Shown piece after piece: positions 1 to 8,012 of a stretch of 64,000 bases of DNA. The DNA lies in assembly GCA_910589315.1 (NCBI GenBank), contig CAJUTB010000010.1, positions 4,986 to 68,985 of the forward strand. The letters run 5' to 3'. This DNA comes from an uncultured Oscillibacter sp. Its GTDB lineage: Bacteria; Bacillota; Clostridia; Oscillospirales; Oscillospiraceae. The number at the start of each line of letters is the position of its first letter. The stretch's first letter is position 1. Below the pieces are notes generated by a model. The model made no database searches. It was not told where the DNA came from and saw only the letters and a list, made by a program, of their open reading frames with translations. A program made the translations under genes and the position numbers.

Positions 1-483
1 GAGACGGTACGGCGGGAGGGGGAATACTCCTCCGCCAGCAGCCTGTTCACCAGCGTTTCATCGCGGGGCTACTCGGCCTATAACGCCAATCAGAGGGGGA
101 ATATGGCCCTGCCGGATCAGATCAACGCCTACCAGACCGAGCTGATCAAGGAGCTGGCGGAGAAGGAGTCCTGCGTCATCGTGGGGCGGTGCGCCGACTA
201 CATCCTGCAAGGGCGGGAGGACTGCTTCCACGTTTTTATCACCGGCGCACTGCCTGGCCGGGCCAACCGTGTCATCGCGGAGCATGGGGTTGCCGTTGAC
301 GCTGCCAGAAGTCATGTGAAGGAGCGGGACAGGAAGCGCTCCAGCTACTACAAGCATATCACCGATCAGACGTGGGGGATGGCGGCAAATTATGACCTTT
401 GTCTGAACAGCAGTAAGTTGGGGATCGACCGCTGTGTTGAACTGATTCTTGCATCAGTCGACATGGGGACGGACCATGTATGA
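1..483 (+). CDS. Cytidylate kinase-like family protein (5' truncated by window)
   Basis: The reading frame is open from base 1 and ends with TGA at 481-483, so the N-terminus lies outside the window. The visible 160 residues include CVIVGRCADYIL, a sequence typical of the cytidylate-kinase-like family (Pfam Cytidylate_kin2), followed by a charged helix (ERDRKRSSYY) that resembles the lid region of these small P-loop kinases. The Walker A motif would be in the missing part. A nucleotide substrate is a family-level inference; many members occur next to transporters or regulators and are untested. An internal ATG at 103 is not needed as a start because coding sequence continues upstream. Confidence 0.75.
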   Translation, partial: ETVRREGEYSSASSLFTSVSSRGYSAYNANQRGNMALPDQINAYQTELIKELAEKESCVIVGRCADYILQGREDCFHVFITGALPGRANRVIAEHGVAVDAARSHVKERDRKRSSYYKHITDQTWGMAANYDLCLNSSKLGIDRCVELILASVDMGTDHV

Positions 484-555
484 GGAAGAGGAACGCCGTT
501 TTTTCGTATCTATAAAGACGGTGATCTCTATTCCATGCCCATTCAGTGTGTTACA

Positions 556-797
556 TTCGTCGATGGCTATCTCCAATTCCTCAAAGGTATGAAATTGCTG
601 GAGATAGTATATCTCGGATTTGAGAACGCCCCAGAAGCCCTTATGGGGCCGCTGTAATGCAGCGGCCTGAACAGGACATGCTCTGCGTTGCATGGAATTC
701 CATCCAGCTTCGCTTTAAACTTCCGGCTGGCGTATTGATGTCCCCGGTCACTGTAAAACAAGGGATGGGAGCCAGGGTCGTCAAAGGTGTCAGCCAT
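556..797 (-). mobile_element. Degenerate IS3-family transposase (OrfB) fragment
   Basis: On the minus strand two different frames together spell the end of an IS3/IS150-type DDE transposase. One frame (about 797-700) gives HPLFYSDRGHQYASR, matching the HxxFHSDRGxQYTS block that carries the second catalytic Asp. The next frame (about 636-556) gives GFWGVLKSEIYYL then FHTFEELEIAIDE, the block after the catalytic Glu. The frames are separated by a frameshift near 660, the conserved match stops after AIDE, and no start, OrfA or matching terminal repeats are visible. It is a dead remnant, not an active element. Confidence 0.75.
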
Positions 798-1014
798 ATC
801 ACATTGGGAGTGCTTGATGCTACAGCTTATTTGTAAAAGGAAAGCGCCGATCTGGTATTCTTTGCAGTATGCTTTGTTGAACATGACCTTCGTTTTTCCT
901 TGGAAGCAGATGTGTTTGGAAGACCGGTTATATTGGCGGAATTTTTTATCGCAACTGCTGTCGTTATTGTCATATGGGTCCGAAAACTTAGGAGGAGACC
1001 ATAGCATAAAGGAA

Positions 1015-1051
1015 AAATATGGTGGTCTTCCGTTTGAGGACCACTATATTT
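1015..1051. repeat. Long perfect-stem inverted repeat
   Basis: Two 16-base arms (1015-1030 and 1036-1051) pair along their whole length, with two G-T wobbles and a 5-base loop. The stem is AT-rich at its base and GC-rich near the loop. It lies between the IS3 remnant and the 3' end of the glycerate kinase gene. It could be a bidirectional terminator for the minus-strand operon (although that operon's stop is over 100 bases away) or a relic of an inserted element. Confidence 0.6.
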
Positions 1052-1157
1052 ATACGCGCTGTCCCGTTATTTCGACGAAGAATTTGAAAAATTGAGCATT
1101 AGCAACACCGATCTGAAAAGGGGATTCCATTTCCACCCAAAGGAAGACGCGCTCCTG

Positions 1158-2294
1158 TCAGGGCCTGTGCGCCAGCAGGCGGAGAATGTTGTCCATGGTG
1201 TAGGCGAGATTGTCCGCGCTGTGCTTCCGGCTCACGGAGAAATCCTGCGGCAGGCGGTTGATAGGGAATACGCTGGTAACGCCCATTTCATAGACCGCGC
1301 TGATCGCAGGGTCCTCCGCGCCGCCCACGAGAACCGTCACCGGCACGCCCTGGGCTTTGGCGCGCCCGGCAACGCCGGCGACCACCTTGCCCCGAAGGCT
1401 TTGGGAATCCAGCTTGCCCTCTCCGGTAAAGACCATGTCCGCACCGGCAAGAACGGCGTCGAAATTCACGGTGTCCAGCACGGTTTGAATGCCCATTTGC
1501 AACCTGGAACCGAAAAACGCGATCATACCCGCTCCCATTGCGCCCGCCGCGCCGCCTCCGGGCGTTTCCCGGAGGTCCTGGCCGCTATCCCGCCGGATGA
1601 CTTCGCACAGGTTTCGGATGCCGCTGTCCAGAAGCTGAACCATTTCCGGGTCCGCGCCTTTCTGAGGGCCGAATACATGCGCCGCACCGGCAGGACCATA
1701 CATCGGATTATCAATATCGCACATGGTCACGATTTCAACGCCGTCCAGAACGGCGTCCCGGCCGGAAAAATCAATGGAAAAAATATCGCCGGTGGTTCCG
1801 CCGGTGGGAATGAATGACTCCCCGGCGGCGTTGAAAAACCGGATGCCTGCCGCCGCAGCTGCGCCGCAGCCGCCATCGTTGGTGGCGCTGCCGCCAAGAC
1901 CAACGATGATTTTTTTCACGCCCCGGGAGGCCGCCGCCAGAATCAGCTGACCTACGCCGTAAGTGGTGGTTTTCAGCGGATTTTTCCGGTCCTCCACCAG
2001 CGGCAGGCCCGCGCAGGCGGCCATTTCAACAATGGCCGTCTGACCGTTTTCGATCAAACCGTAAAAGGCGGTCATGTCCTCAAAATACGGATTTTTCACG
2101 GTTTTGAAAACTTTTTCGCCGCCCAGGACGGAGAGGAAACAGTCCACGCTGCCCTCGCCGCCATCGGCCACAGGGATGGAGACGGTCTCGCAGTCCGGGA
2201 AATGGGTCTGGATTTCTTGCCGGAGAATGTCACAGATTTGCTGGGAAGTCAGCGTTCCCTTGAAGGAGTCGGGAATCAGTACCGCTTTTTTCAT
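1158..2294 (-). CDS. glxK: Glycerate kinase (type 1, GarK/GlxK family)
   Basis: This 378-residue protein matches the usual length of about 380 for glycerate 2-kinases that phosphorylate D-glycerate to feed 2-phosphoglycerate into glycolysis. It opens with the family signature KKAVLIPDSFKGTLTS, then PVADGGEGS near residues 46-54, a GLGGSATNDGG block and a GEGKLDSQ motif near the C-terminus. The ATG at 2294 is chosen because it is preceded by AGGAGG; a longer in-frame extension lacks family similarity. The start overlaps the stop of the upstream small gene by 4 bases (ATGA), which points to translational coupling and co-transcription with recQ. Cytoplasmic. Confidence 0.93.
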   Translation of the reverse strand: MKKAVLIPDSFKGTLTSQQICDILRQEIQTHFPDCETVSIPVADGGEGSVDCFLSVLGGEKVFKTVKNPYFEDMTAFYGLIENGQTAIVEMAACAGLPLVEDRKNPLKTTTYGVGQLILAAASRGVKKIIVGLGGSATNDGGCGAAAAAGIRFFNAAGESFIPTGGTTGDIFSIDFSGRDAVLDGVEIVTMCDIDNPMYGPAGAAHVFGPQKGADPEMVQLLDSGIRNLCEVIRRDSGQDLRETPGGGAAGAMGAGMIAFFGSRLQMGIQTVLDTVNFDAVLAGADMVFTGEGKLDSQSLRGKVVAGVAGRAKAQGVPVTVLVGGAEDPAISAVYEMGVTSVFPINRLPQDFSVSRKHSADNLAYTMDNILRLLAHRP

Positions 2295-2650
2295 GGCCGT
2301 GCGCCCTCCTGATGATGGTCCGGTTTTTCCCCAAGACCCGGGAGACGGCTGAGATCTGCCGCAAAACATATGCCGTCTGTTCCGGATGCGCCTTGGAGTT
2401 CGTTGAAAAGCTCTTGGGTCATGAGCCGATTTATGCTCTGGATTATCTTTGAAAGGGCAAATCCTTTTTCCTGATAATGCAGCGCAAGAAAGAGATGAAT
2501 GCACAGATTTTCCGCAGGAGAAAAATCCTCTCCGTGCCGGTATTCGTCCAGGACGGCAGGAACGATCTGCGCTTCCTCAAAGCCCAGATTGCAGAACCGG
2601 TCAAAATCTTCCCGTACCGATTCTTTTAATTCGTTGTATGAAAAGAGCAT
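2291..2650 (-). CDS. Small helical protein, possibly Imm3-like
   Basis: A 119-residue acidic, helix-rich protein begins SYNELKESVREDFDRF and includes HGEDFSPAENLCIHLFLAL. This layout reminds me of the Imm3 immunity-protein family of polymorphic toxin systems, but the resemblance is from memory and weak. No toxin gene is visible nearby. It sits between recQ (6-base gap) and glycerate kinase (4-base overlap) in one transcript and has no clear Shine-Dalgarno sequence, so its translation probably depends on ribosomes finishing recQ. The function is unknown. Confidence 0.6.
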   Translation of the reverse strand: MLFSYNELKESVREDFDRFCNLGFEEAQIVPAVLDEYRHGEDFSPAENLCIHLFLALHYQEKGFALSKIIQSINRLMTQELFNELQGASGTDGICFAADLSRLPGLGEKPDHHQEGARP

Positions 2651-2656
2651 AAAACG

Positions 2657-4486
2657 TCACAGCTGCGCCGCGAAAAACTGGCGGATGGTTTCCAGAAATG
2701 CCTCGCCGTAGCGGGACGCCTTGACCCGTCCCACGCCGGAGACCTCTAAAAAATCCTTCATGCTCCGGGGTTCCTTTGCCGCCATGTCGGAAAGCGTTGC
2801 GTTGGAAAACACGATGTACGCGGGGACGGCTTCCTCCTGCGCCAGACGGTTCCGGGTGGCTTTCAATGCGGCAAGCAAATCGGCGTTTACCGATACTATG
2901 CCAGGGGCCGGAACCTTCCGGAAAGTGTCCGGCGTGTGCCGTTCCGCCTTGACCTGCATTGTCACCCGTTCGCCGCGAAACAGAACCGCGCCTGCCCGTT
3001 CCGTGAGGCGGAGCGTACTGTGTTCCGGCTCGATGAAGGTGTAGCCCCCGGTTTCCAGACACTCGAAATACCGCCGCAGAAGAGGCGCGGGCGTTTCCTT
3101 CAAAAGTCCGTAGGTGGAGAGGGAGTCCAGCCGCAAATCCAGCACCCGCTGGCCTTTGCCTGCCCGGAGAACCTGGGTGATCATGCCCATTCCGACAAAA
3201 TAACCCAAATGCTTCTGGACCCGTTTCACACAGGAGAGAATGATTTGCGCTGGGATGGTGATGTCCACGGATTCAAACGTCCCTCCGCAGTTGCCGCAGC
3301 CGTTGCAGGTGTTTGGATGGGCCTGTCCGAAATATTCCAGGATGTATCCCCGCAGGCATCCGGTGGTTTTGCAATAGCCCGTCATGACGTTCAAAAGGTC
3401 TAGGTTCTGCTTTTGGAGCGCGGCGCGTTCTCCCTCGGACAGCGCGCCATCATCGCTGTGGCTGATTAAAAATTTGGCCGTTGACACATCACCGGCCCCA
3501 TAGAGCAAAATGCAGTCCGCCGCTTCGCCGTCGCGTCCGGCGCGGCCCGCTTCCTGGTAATAGGATTCCAGGTTTTTCGGCATATTGTAGTGAATCACAA
3601 AACTGACGTTGGACTTGTCAATCCCCATGCCAAAGGCGTTGGTGGCCACCATGACGGGCTTGCGGTCAAACTGAAAATCGTCCTGGTTACGGAGGCGTTC
3701 TTCCTCGGATAGTCCCGCATGATACCGCGTGGCCGGAATGCCTTCCGCGCAGAGGGCCCCGCAAACCTTCTCCACCGCCGAACGGGTTGCACAGTAGACA
3801 ATTCCGCTCCGGCCCCGCCGTTCCTTTACGAGTTCCAGAACAGCAGGAAGTTTTTGCCTGGGCCGCTGTACGTCAAAGAACAAATTCGGGCGGTCAAAGC
3901 CCGTTACAACTTGAACGGGTTCCCGCAGTGCGAGACACTGGGCGATGTCTTCCTGCACCTGAACGGTTGCCGTGGCGGTAAAGGCGGCCAGAATGGGACG
4001 CGTGGGGAGCTGCGAGACAAATTCTGCGATTTTCAGGTAGCTGGGCCGGAAATCCTGGCCCCATTGGGAAATGCAGTGGGCCTCGTCCACCGCTACCAGG
4101 GACACCTCCCCCAAAACGTCCAGGAAACGGGGGTCCTCCAGACGTTCCGGGGCGATGTAAAGCAGCTTGTAGACGTTCCAGCGAATGCCCTCCCAGACCT
4201 GCCGCGCAGCGTCTTGATCAAGGGCGCTGTTGAGAAAAGCCGCGCTGATTCCGGCGTTATGCAGAGCGGCGACCTGATCTTTCATGAGGGAAATCAGGGG
4301 GGAGATGACAACGGTGATTCCAGGGAGCAATAATGCGGGGATTTGATAACAAAGGGATTTGCCGCCGCCGGTGGGCATGATGCCGAGAACGTCGCGTCCA
4401 GAGAGGATGCCGTCCACAAGGGTTTCCTGCCCAGGCCGGAAGGCGGTATGGCCGAAGGATTGCTTTAAGACGGTATACTTGTCCAT
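2657..4486 (-). CDS. recQ: ATP-dependent DNA helicase RecQ
   Basis: A 609-residue superfamily 2 3'-5' helicase acting in recombination and replication-fork repair. Visible motifs: FRPGQ motif 0 (residues 16-20), Walker A PTGGGKS (38-44), DEAH (134-137) inside the RecQ-specific AVDEAHCISQWGQDFRP, motif VI YYQEAGRAGRDG, the zinc-binding Cys cluster (CKTTGC...CNGCGNCGG) after residue 370, and a C-terminal HRDC-type helical domain. Length matches the RecQ family (about 600). It is first in a minus-strand operon with two downstream genes and has its own sigma-70-type promoter about 30 bases upstream. Confidence 0.97.
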   Translation of the reverse strand: MDKYTVLKQSFGHTAFRPGQETLVDGILSGRDVLGIMPTGGGKSLCYQIPALLLPGITVVISPLISLMKDQVAALHNAGISAAFLNSALDQDAARQVWEGIRWNVYKLLYIAPERLEDPRFLDVLGEVSLVAVDEAHCISQWGQDFRPSYLKIAEFVSQLPTRPILAAFTATATVQVQEDIAQCLALREPVQVVTGFDRPNLFFDVQRPRQKLPAVLELVKERRGRSGIVYCATRSAVEKVCGALCAEGIPATRYHAGLSEEERLRNQDDFQFDRKPVMVATNAFGMGIDKSNVSFVIHYNMPKNLESYYQEAGRAGRDGEAADCILLYGAGDVSTAKFLISHSDDGALSEGERAALQKQNLDLLNVMTGYCKTTGCLRGYILEYFGQAHPNTCNGCGNCGGTFESVDITIPAQIILSCVKRVQKHLGYFVGMGMITQVLRAGKGQRVLDLRLDSLSTYGLLKETPAPLLRRYFECLETGGYTFIEPEHSTLRLTERAGAVLFRGERVTMQVKAERHTPDTFRKVPAPGIVSVNADLLAALKATRNRLAQEEAVPAYIVFSNATLSDMAAKEPRSMKDFLEVSGVGRVKASRYGEAFLETIRQFFAAQL

Positions 4487-4517
4487 ACCGCACCTCCTTA
4501 AAAATCCAATTTTATAC

Positions 4518-4547
4518 AGTATAACACAGCGTCTGCGTTTTTTACAA
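4518..4547 (-). promoter_or_regulatory. Sigma-70-type promoter of recQ operon
   Basis: On the minus strand, TTGTAA (4542-4547) is followed after 18 bases by TATACT (4518-4523), about 30 bases before the recQ ATG, which has an AGGAGG-type site. Confidence 0.7.
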
Positions 4548-4817
4548 GGGTCAAGGGGAAAGACGTTCTGGAATCCCGCCTTGCCGCAGACGGAGTACGG
4601 TGAAATTTGGCAGAGAAGGTTTGAGAGGGAACTGTCAAGACCATTTTTCGGCGCCCGTTTCAGCAGACAAGAGCCGCTAAAAAACGACTGTTCTTTGCGA
4701 AAAAACAGAATTATGTCAAGAAAAAAGGATTTTCCATCCGTGGAGAAATGCGGATACAGGGTTTGTTAAAAATTGATATAAACACGGGAAAGCACTGGAA
4801 ATAAAGGGATAAACCGC

Positions 4818-4847
4818 TGTGGAAAACTCCGTGGAAAATGTGAATAA
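4818..4847. repeat. Three adjacent DnaA-box-like nonamers
   Basis: TGTGGAAAA (4818-4826), CGTGGAAAA (4830-4838) and TGTGAATAA (4839-4847) lie in one orientation within 30 bases. Relative to the complement of the DnaA-box consensus TTATCCACA they have 1, 2 and 1 mismatches. No dnaA, dnaN or rnpA gene is near, so this is not claimed to be oriC. A DnaA-titration site or chance enrichment in an AT-rich spacer are both possible. Confidence 0.3.
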
Positions 4848-5064
4848 CTCTTTGTAGAAGATTTTATTCGTAAATTTATGTAAACTAAGCGGCGAATGGA
4901 GAAGCCGGACGGAATGTGTGGAGCTTTCTGTAAAGTTTGGCAAAAATGTCGAAAAAGGGCGAAAATTGGCCGGGAAAATTTTCGGCCGGCTGCCGGTCCC
5001 GGCCCGAAAAAAACCGCGCAATTGACAAAATGCTCAAAAATTTTCTGTGGGAAAAACCACTACA

Positions 5065-6357
5065 TTACGAATCGTAATCGGCGGAGACAAGCCCGGCGTC
5101 TGTTAATTTTTGGAGACTTAACAGAATTCCCAGCTTGGCGTGCTGCCAGGTCAGGCCGCCTTGAAAATAGACCGCATAGGGCGGACGAATCGGGCCGTCG
5201 GCGGAAAGTTCGATGCTGCTCCCCTGTACAAACGCCCCCGCCGCCATGATCACTTCGCTGTCATAGCCGGGCATGGCCCACGGTTCCGGCGTTACATAGC
5301 TGTCCACCGGCGCGGCGGCCTGAATCCCTTTGCAGAAAGCTACCATCGCCTCCCGGCTTCCCAGCGTCACCGCCTGAATGATGTCGTGCCGGTCCTCCGC
5401 CGCGCCGGGAACGCAGGGGAAGCCCAGCGGCTCGTAAAGATTCGCAGCAAAAATCGCGCCTTTCAACGCGCCTGCCGTAACGGTGGGGGCCAGGAAAAAG
5501 CCCTGGTAAAGCGCGGGCATGAGGCCCAGATTCGCGCCGACCTCCTGTCCCAGACCCGGGGCGGAAAGCCGGTAGGCACAGCGGTCCACACACGCTTTTG
5601 TTCCGCAGATATAGCCGCCGATGGGGGCAAGGCCGCCGCCGGGGTTTTTGATCAGGCTCCCAACCACCAGATCGGCCCCCACGTCGGAAGGCTCTGCCGT
5701 CTCCACAAACTCGCCGTAGCAGTTATCCACCATGATTTTCACATCCGGCTTTACAGAACGGCAGAACGCGATTAGCTCCCCGATTTGGGCGACGGAAAAC
5801 GTGGGACGGGTGGCGTAGCCCTTGGAACGCTGAATGGTAATCAGCTTGGTGCGCCCGTTGATCGCGGCGCGGATGGCGTCGAAATTGAAGCCGCCGCCGG
5901 GCAGCAAGTCCGCCTGGGCGTAAGTGACGCCGTATTCCTTCAAAGAACACGTGCTCTCCCGGATGCCGATGACTTCTTCCAGGGTGTCGTAGGGCGCGCC
6001 GACCGGGGAGAGGAGTTCGTCGCCGGGAAGCAGGTTTGCCGAGAGCGCGACGGCTAAAGCGTGGGTGCCGCAGGTGATTTGCGGGCGGACCAGGGCGGCT
6101 TCCGTATGAAAGACGCCGGCATAAATGCGCTCCAGGTTGTCCCGGCCCTCGTCGTCGTACCCGTAGCCGGTCGTGGCGGCAAAGTGGTTCGCGGCCAGAC
6201 GGTTTTCCTGCATCGCCGCCAAAACTTTTCCCTGGTTGTATTCCGCCGTTTGGTCGATTTCCTCGAAGCGTCCGCGCAGACGCTCCAAAACGCGCTGTCC
6301 ATAAGCGTAAACCCGGGGGCTTACGCCCAGTTTCTGATACATGGCTTCCAATTCCAT
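5065..6357 (-). CDS. Methionine gamma-lyase family / aluminium-resistance-type PLP enzyme
   Basis: A 430-residue fold-type I PLP enzyme of the Met_gamma_lyase family (also named aluminium resistance protein or YnbB). Recognisable blocks are GYGYDDEGRDNLERI, RPQITCGTHALAVAL, QRSKGYA with the basic stretch, MVDNCYGEF (Asp that binds the PLP ring nitrogen) and GSLIKNPGGGLAP (candidate Schiff-base Lys). C-S bond cleavage of methionine or cysteine derivatives is a family guess; the real substrate is not known. ATG 6357 is preferred over ATG 6381 because it has AGAAGGG seven bases upstream, while the longer start falls too close to the -10 element. A 15-base palindrome overlaps the stop codon. Confidence 0.88.
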   Translation of the reverse strand: MELEAMYQKLGVSPRVYAYGQRVLERLRGRFEEIDQTAEYNQGKVLAAMQENRLAANHFAATTGYGYDDEGRDNLERIYAGVFHTEAALVRPQITCGTHALAVALSANLLPGDELLSPVGAPYDTLEEVIGIRESTCSLKEYGVTYAQADLLPGGGFNFDAIRAAINGRTKLITIQRSKGYATRPTFSVAQIGELIAFCRSVKPDVKIMVDNCYGEFVETAEPSDVGADLVVGSLIKNPGGGLAPIGGYICGTKACVDRCAYRLSAPGLGQEVGANLGLMPALYQGFFLAPTVTAGALKGAIFAANLYEPLGFPCVPGAAEDRHDIIQAVTLGSREAMVAFCKGIQAAAPVDSYVTPEPWAMPGYDSEVIMAAGAFVQGSSIELSADGPIRPPYAVYFQGGLTWQHAKLGILLSLQKLTDAGLVSADYDS

Positions 6358-6392
6358 GAGAGACCCTTCTTTCTTGTGCATATTGAAACGTT

Positions 6393-6401
6393 ATTATAAC
6401 A
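6393..6401 (-). promoter_or_regulatory. Extended -10 promoter for the PLP enzyme gene
   Basis: The minus strand reads TGTTATAAT, a perfect extended -10 element, 36 bases before the chosen ATG. No good -35 hexamer is visible at the right distance. Confidence 0.6.
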
Positions 6402-6442
6402 CAGGAACCCATAAAATGCATCTTCATTTTTCGCCCGGAGGC

Positions 6443-6477
6443 AAAAAGGACGCCCCTCCGAACGAAGGGCGTCCTTT
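6443..6477 (-). terminator. Rho-independent terminator after yfcC-type gene
   Basis: Eleven-base arms (6445-6455 with 6467-6477) form a GC-rich stem. In the minus direction the stem runs straight into five T residues. It ends the transcript of the carrier gene at 6513-7934. Confidence 0.85.
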
Positions 6478-6512
6478 CATGGAAATAAATATCTTGCAGC
6501 TGCTGCGCGGGG

Positions 6513-7934
6513 TTATATGCCGAGCATCACCGCGCCGCCGACCAGAACCATCTGGGCCACCAGCTCGATGAAGAACAGGGGCAGGAACCACTTGACCCAT
6601 TTTTCATAGGGAATATCGGAGGTTCCGCAGACGATCACGACCTGGCTCGTAGGCCAAAGCAGGTTAGACAGGCCGTCGCCGAACTGGAAGGCCAGGCAGG
6701 CCACGTCGCGGCTGACGCCCAGGGCATCGGACAGCGGGGCCATGATAGGCATGGTGACAGCCGCCTGACCGGTGGCAGAGGAAATGGGCAGGTTGATGAT
6801 GGTCTGGGTAATCAAAATCATCTGAGCCGAGAGGGCGGAGGGAGCCTTCTTCAGCAGCTCGGCCAGGGCGTGAATGACGGTATCGGTAATCACCGCGTCA
6901 TTCATAACCACCAGAATGGCGCGGGAAATACCGGCGATCAGCGCGCCCCAGGCAATTCCCTTGATGCCCTCAACAAACTCGTCAACGAATTTGTCGCCGC
7001 TCCAACGGTTGATGATTGCGGCCACGGCGGCCATCATGATAAACAGGCCGCAGAGCTGCGTATTGCCCCATTCATACTGCATCAGGCCGACCATCAGAAT
7101 AACCAGCGTGATCAGCAGGTCCACCAGGACCAGAACGTCCTTCCTGGTCAGCTTGTAGTCATCCAGCGCGCCGTCACCGAAAGAGTGGATGCAGGGACGG
7201 CCATAAACCGCAGATTTGGTGGGGTCTTTGCGAATCTTAAAGCCATAGTGCAGCAGGTAAATCAGAGCGATGCCCACCATCACCACGAAGCTCAGCCAGC
7301 GGTAGCCCTGGTTGGAGTACATGGCGACCTCAGAAATGCCCTGGGAGATTGCCACGTTATAAGGGTTCAGCGTACCGCAGGTAAAGCCGATGTATTCGCC
7401 CAGGGCCAGGATGGCAAAACCAAACATGGCGTCATAGCCCAGAGCGACGCCCAAGCCTACAATCAACGGGTAAAATCCATACAGCTCGCTTAACATTCCA
7501 AACACGGAACCGCACAGCGCGAAGGCGATCATCAGCACCACCGCCAGAGCAACCGCCTTGTTGCCCAGCTTCTTCATGATTACGCCGATTCCCGCATGGA
7601 AGGCCCCGGTCCTGACCATGATTCGGAAACTGGCGCAGCAGATCATAATCATAAAGATCGTGCTGCCCGCCTCCACGGTGCCGGTGTACAGCGCGCGGAA
7701 GATGCCGAACAGGCCCGTAGGGGAAGTGTTGGCCTTGTCGATGTAGTGGAACGAGCCGTCCACCGCCAGATTCCGCATGGTTCCGTTAACCTCTACCTGT
7801 ACATAGTCATACTGTCCAGGCGGAACAATCCAGCTCAGGATTGCCACAAAGACCACCATAGCGAAAACCACGATCCAGGTATTCGGCATCTTAAACGCCT
7901 TTTTTTCCGGTTTTGGGATTTCCTTGTTTGACAT
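6513..7934 (-). CDS. YfcC family / C4-dicarboxylate anaerobic carrier-like permease
   Basis: A 473-residue integral membrane protein with about a dozen hydrophobic segments, starting with a cytoplasmic Lys/Pro-rich tail then TWIVVFAMVVFVAILSW. It contains VPPGQYDY and repeated glycine-rich helices (GEYIGFTCGTLNPYNVAISQG; SATGQAAVTMPIMAPLSD) typical of the YfcC branch of the DcuC superfamily. Substrates in this family are poorly defined; amino acids, short peptides or carboxylates are possible. It is downstream of isoaspartyl dipeptidase, D-aminoacylase and lysA on the same strand, so uptake of acylated amino acids or dipeptides is a reasonable inference. GAGGAG precedes the ATG. Confidence 0.88.
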   Translation of the reverse strand: MSNKEIPKPEKKAFKMPNTWIVVFAMVVFVAILSWIVPPGQYDYVQVEVNGTMRNLAVDGSFHYIDKANTSPTGLFGIFRALYTGTVEAGSTIFMIMICCASFRIMVRTGAFHAGIGVIMKKLGNKAVALAVVLMIAFALCGSVFGMLSELYGFYPLIVGLGVALGYDAMFGFAILALGEYIGFTCGTLNPYNVAISQGISEVAMYSNQGYRWLSFVVMVGIALIYLLHYGFKIRKDPTKSAVYGRPCIHSFGDGALDDYKLTRKDVLVLVDLLITLVILMVGLMQYEWGNTQLCGLFIMMAAVAAIINRWSGDKFVDEFVEGIKGIAWGALIAGISRAILVVMNDAVITDTVIHALAELLKKAPSALSAQMILITQTIINLPISSATGQAAVTMPIMAPLSDALGVSRDVACLAFQFGDGLSNLLWPTSQVVIVCGTSDIPYEKWVKWFLPLFFIELVAQMVLVGGAVMLGI

Positions 7935-8012
7935 TACGATTCTCCTCTCTCACGTTTCGTATTCTATAAAACGCCAGCCGGGAACTGACGCTTTATACCC
8001 TAAAATGGTGCC

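Larger units (their letters stand above)
4487..5064. other. Intergenic region, AT-rich, with DnaA-box-like cluster
   Basis: A 578-base stretch with no credible gene on either strand. It holds the recQ promoter on the right flank of recQ and a markedly AT-rich section (about 4700-4890). The open frames here overlap each other and show no protein-like composition. The main structure seen is a cluster of DnaA-box-like nonamers at 4818-4847, described separately. Confidence 0.6.

Noticed and set aside
787..1095. A 102-codon plus-strand frame
   Set aside because: It runs antisense to the transposase remnant and across the hairpin, with no recognisable protein features.
4700..5064. Possible replication origin
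   Set aside because: DnaA-box matches are imperfect and no dnaA, dnaN, recF, gyrB or rnpA gene is near.
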